Assembly: GCA_900317565.1 (NCBI GenBank)
Contig: ONHI01000071.1
Coordinates: 1-32,216, forward strand
Reading direction: 5' to 3'
DNA from: an uncultured Eubacteriales bacterium
Lineage (GTDB): Bacteria; Bacillota; Clostridia; Christensenellales; Aristaeellaceae
DNA: 32,216 nt
This document shows, piece by piece, positions 29,972 through 32,216 of this stretch (the stretch's first letter is position 1; every line of letters starts with the position of its first letter). The notes beneath the pieces are model-generated. The model was not told where the DNA came from. It saw nothing but the letters and a program-made list of their open reading frames with translations, and searched no databases. Made by a program: the position numbers and the translations under genes.

Positions 29972-31165
29972 CTACCGCTTCTGCCGCTTGGACATGACGT
30001 CGAATATGACGGCCGCCAGCAGCACCAGGCCCTTGACCACCCTCTGCAGGTTGGAGTCGACGCCCACCATGTTCATGCCCTGGTTGATGACGCCCATCAG
30101 CACGGCGCCGATGATCATGCCGGACACCTTGCCGATGCCGCCGTAGGCGGAAGCGCCGCCGATGAAGCAGGACGCGATGGCGTCCATCTCATAGCCCTCG
30201 CCGTAGGTGGGGTCGATACCCTTGGCGCGCGCGGCGGTCAGTATGCCGGCCAGGCCGGCCATCAGGCCGATGCTGGCGTAGGCGAACCAATAGACGTTGC
30301 GGGTGTTGACGCCGGAGAGGGCCGTGGCCTTCTCGTTGCCGCCCACCGCGTACAGGTGGCGGCCCATGGCGGTCTTGGTGGTGATGTACTGATAGATGCC
30401 CAGCACCAGCGCGATCCAGATCAGCACGGTGGGCACGCCCCTGAAGCTGGCCATCTGCCAGGTCACGAACAGTATCACCGCGCAGATCGCGCCGGTCGTG
30501 ACGCACTGGCCCAGCACGGACTGCTGGATGTTCAGCTTCTTCTGGACGTGGATCTTCCGGACGGTCATCAGGATGTAGACCAGCGTCACGACGCCGCCGA
30601 TGGCCAGGCAGGTCAGGTTGGGCTTGCCCTCAGACCCCATCCACTGGCGGATGAAATCGGGGATGTAGCAATCCCTGCCGCCGCCGAACAGGAACAGGAA
30701 CTGCTCGTTGCTGATGTCCACGCGGTAGCCCTGCAGCACCACGTTGGAAAGGCCGCGGAAGGCGTACATGCCGGACAGCGTGGCGATGAAGGCCGGCACG
30801 TGGACCTTGGCGATCCAGAAGCCCTGGAACGCGCCGATGGCCACGCCGATGGCCAGCATGGCCAGCACGGCCAGCCACATGTTCATGCCCTTGTCCATCA
30901 TCACGCAGCCTATGGACGCCGCGAAGCAGACCACCGAGCCGACGGACAGATCGATGTTGCCGCCGGTCAGTATGCACAGCAGCATGCCGGCCGCCAGCAC
31001 GAACACATAGCCGTTCTGGGAGATCAGGTTGTTGATGCTGCCCGGCTTCAGCGAACCGCCGCCGGTGGCGATGGCGAAAAACACGACCACAACCACCAGC
31101 GCGATGACCATGGTGTATTTCCGGAAAAAAGCGCCAACGCTCATTCTGCTCTCATTCATCGTCAT
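29972..31165 (-). CDS. Long sugar ABC transporter permease (XylH/GguB-like), first of a tandem pair
   Basis: A 397-residue BPD_transp_2 permease. Motifs: [40 protein letters not shown] and [18 protein letters not shown], with the ending [20 protein letters not shown]. It is clearly paralogous to the next gene, so the two probably form a heterodimeric channel served by the ATPase upstream. ATG at 31165 overlaps the ATPase stop by four bases (ATGA), indicating coupling. A second in-frame ATG at 31159 is possible. The putative cytoplasmic insert ([19 protein letters not shown]) again lengthens the middle. Confidence 0.92.
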   Translation of the reverse strand: MTMNESRMSVGAFFRKYTMVIALVVVVVFFAIATGGGSLKPGSINNLISQNGYVFVLAAGMLLCILTGGNIDLSVGSVVCFAASIGCVMMDKGMNMWLAVLAMLAIGVAIGAFQGFWIAKVHVPAFIATLSGMYAFRGLSNVVLQGYRVDISNEQFLFLFGGGRDCYIPDFIRQWMGSEGKPNLTCLAIGGVVTLVYILMTVRKIHVQKKLNIQQSVLGQCVTTGAICAVILFVTWQMASFRGVPTVLIWIALVLGIYQYITTKTAMGRHLYAVGGNEKATALSGVNTRNVYWFAYASIGLMAGLAGILTAARAKGIDPTYGEGYEMDAIASCFIGGASAYGGIGKVSGMIIGAVLMGVINQGMNMVGVDSNLQRVVKGLVLLAAVIFDVMSKRQKR

Positions 31166-32216
31166 GCACCCCTTCCCGACTGGAGGATCAGCGCCATGAT
31201 GCTCTCCTGTGTGGCGTCCTCCGCCTTCATCTCGCCGACCATCCTGCCCTCGTTCATGATGTAGATGCGGTCGCTCATGCCCAGCACCTCAGGCAGCTCC
31301 GAGGAGATCATGACCACGGACTTGCCCGCCGCCGCCAGATCGTTGATGATGCAGTAGATCTCATACTTCGCGCCCACGTCGATGCCGCGGGTGGGCTCGT
31401 CCAGCAGCATGATGTCCGGCTCGGCGAACATCCACTTGGCCAGCAGCACCTTCTGCTGGTTGCCGCCGGAGAGGTTGCCCACCAGCTGCTCCACCGTGGG
31501 CGTCTTGGTCTTCAGCTTGTCCCGGTATTCCTCGGCCACGGCGTATTCCTTGTCCTGGTCGATGACGCCCATGCTGGCCAGGCTGTTCAGATTGGCCAGC
31601 GACGTGTTCACCTTGATGGACTGGGAGAGGATCAGGCCGTTGCCCTTGCGGTCCTCGGTGACATAGGCGATCTTGTGCTTGATGGCGTCGGTGACGCTCT
31701 TCTTCATCTTCACGGTCTTGCCGTCGATCTTCAGCTCGCCGGAGAAGTTCACGCCGTAGCTCTGGCCGAAGATGGACATGGCCAGCTCCGTGCGGCCCGC
31801 GCCCATCAGGCCGTAGATGCCCACGACCTCGCCCTTGCGCACATACATGGACACGTCGTCCACCACCTTGCGCTCCGGGTACAGCGGATGGTGCACCGTC
31901 CAGTGGTCCACCTCCATCATCACGTCGCCGATCTTCACGCCCTCGCGCGGGGGGAAGCGGTTGGTCATCTCGCGGCCGACCATGCCCTTGATGATGCGCT
32001 CCTCGGACACGGGCTCCGGGCCGCGGTTGTCGATGGTCTCGATGGTTGTGCCGTCTCGAATGACGGTTATCTTGTCCGCGACGTAGGCGACCTCGTTGAG
32101 CTTGTGGGAGATGATGATCATGGTCATTCCCTGCTTTTTGAAGCCCAGCATCAGGTCCAGCAGTGCGCGGGAATCCTCTTCGTTCAGGGACGAGGTGGGC
32201 TCGTCCAAAATCAGCA
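31162..32216 (-). CDS. Sugar ABC transporter ATP-binding protein (MglA/XylG/GguA type), 5' end outside window
   Basis: The C-terminal about 350 residues of a tandem sugar ATPase; the frame is open at the window edge, so the N-terminal P-loop is missing from view. Seen: Walker B of the first domain ([19 protein letters not shown]), the switch histidine ([15 protein letters not shown]), the degenerate second P-loop ([13 protein letters not shown]), [16 protein letters not shown] and [14 protein letters not shown]. It leads the operon with the two long permeases. The binding protein gene is probably upstream, beyond the window. The substrate is likely a monosaccharide such as xylose, galactose or arabinose; the sequence here does not decide which. 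Confidence 0.95.
   Translation of the reverse strand, partial: LILDEPTSSLNEEDSRALLDLMLGFKKQGMTMIIISHKLNEVAYVADKITVIRDGTTIETIDNRGPEPVSEERIIKGMVGREMTNRFPPREGVKIGDVMMEVDHWTVHHPLYPERKVVDDVSMYVRKGEVVGIYGLMGAGRTELAMSIFGQSYGVNFSGELKIDGKTVKMKKSVTDAIKHKIAYVTEDRKGNGLILSQSIKVNTSLANLNSLASMGVIDQDKEYAVAEEYRDKLKTKTPTVEQLVGNLSGGNQQKVLLAKWMFAEPDIMLLDEPTRGIDVGAKYEIYCIINDLAAAGKSVVMISSELPEVLGMSDRIYIMNEGRMVGEMKAEDATQESIMALILQSGRGA

Overview
This window looks like a GC-rich chromosome segment from an anaerobic Clostridia-type Firmicute, perhaps a gut or rumen lineage near Christensenellales. That placement is inference. It rests on strong AGGAGG ribosome binding sites, consensus TTGACA/TATAAT promoters, the ylxM-ffh-rpsP-khpA neighbourhood, a SpoIID-type protein, a PPi-type phosphofructokinase, a clostridial 2[4Fe-4S] ferredoxin and several sugar ABC transporters. 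No tRNA, rRNA, CRISPR array, insertion sequence or prophage gene was seen.

Layout. Bases 1-5760: the 3' end of thrS, a secreted protein of unknown function, and a MalT/LuxR-type regulator divergent from a GH27 glycosidase. A free-methionine sulfoxide reductase follows on the minus strand. Bases 5880-8730: a housekeeping block of ylxM, ffh, rpsP, khpA and a ferredoxin. Bases 9100-14125: a cell-envelope pair (a SpoIID-like protein with six SH3-like repeats, and a four-repeat peptidoglycan-binding protein with a degenerate NlpC/P60 tail), then a tRNA methyltransferase. Bases 14220-15070: a TPP riboswitch with a terminator controlling a ThiT thiamine transporter. Bases 15080-21400: a GH4 glycosidase converging on a four-gene ABC transporter of the rhamnose/AI-2 type. 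Bases 21500-24200: a CAT-like and GNAT acetyltransferase pair and pfp. Bases 24440-26450: an unknown single-pass membrane protein and an M20 amidohydrolase. Bases 26490-28700: a FecCD/FecE-type ABC permease and ATPase without a binding protein. Bases 28750-32216: two tandem long sugar permeases and an ATPase that runs off the window.

The theme is sugar scavenging (GH27 with its regulator, GH4, two CUT2-type ABC systems, PPi-linked glycolysis) beside core translation and secretion genes.

The observations most worth a second look are these. khpA has its N-terminal residues in a different frame from its body. The rhamnose-type binding protein appears to have lost one base of its start codon. 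The NlpC/P60-like tail lacks its catalytic cysteine and histidine. The FecE-type ATPase carries an extra C-terminal domain of about 115 residues. 7-bp tandem repeats sit at three gene ends, and several families of hairpin repeats fill the intergenic gaps. No wholly new multi-gene system could be shown from sequence alone.
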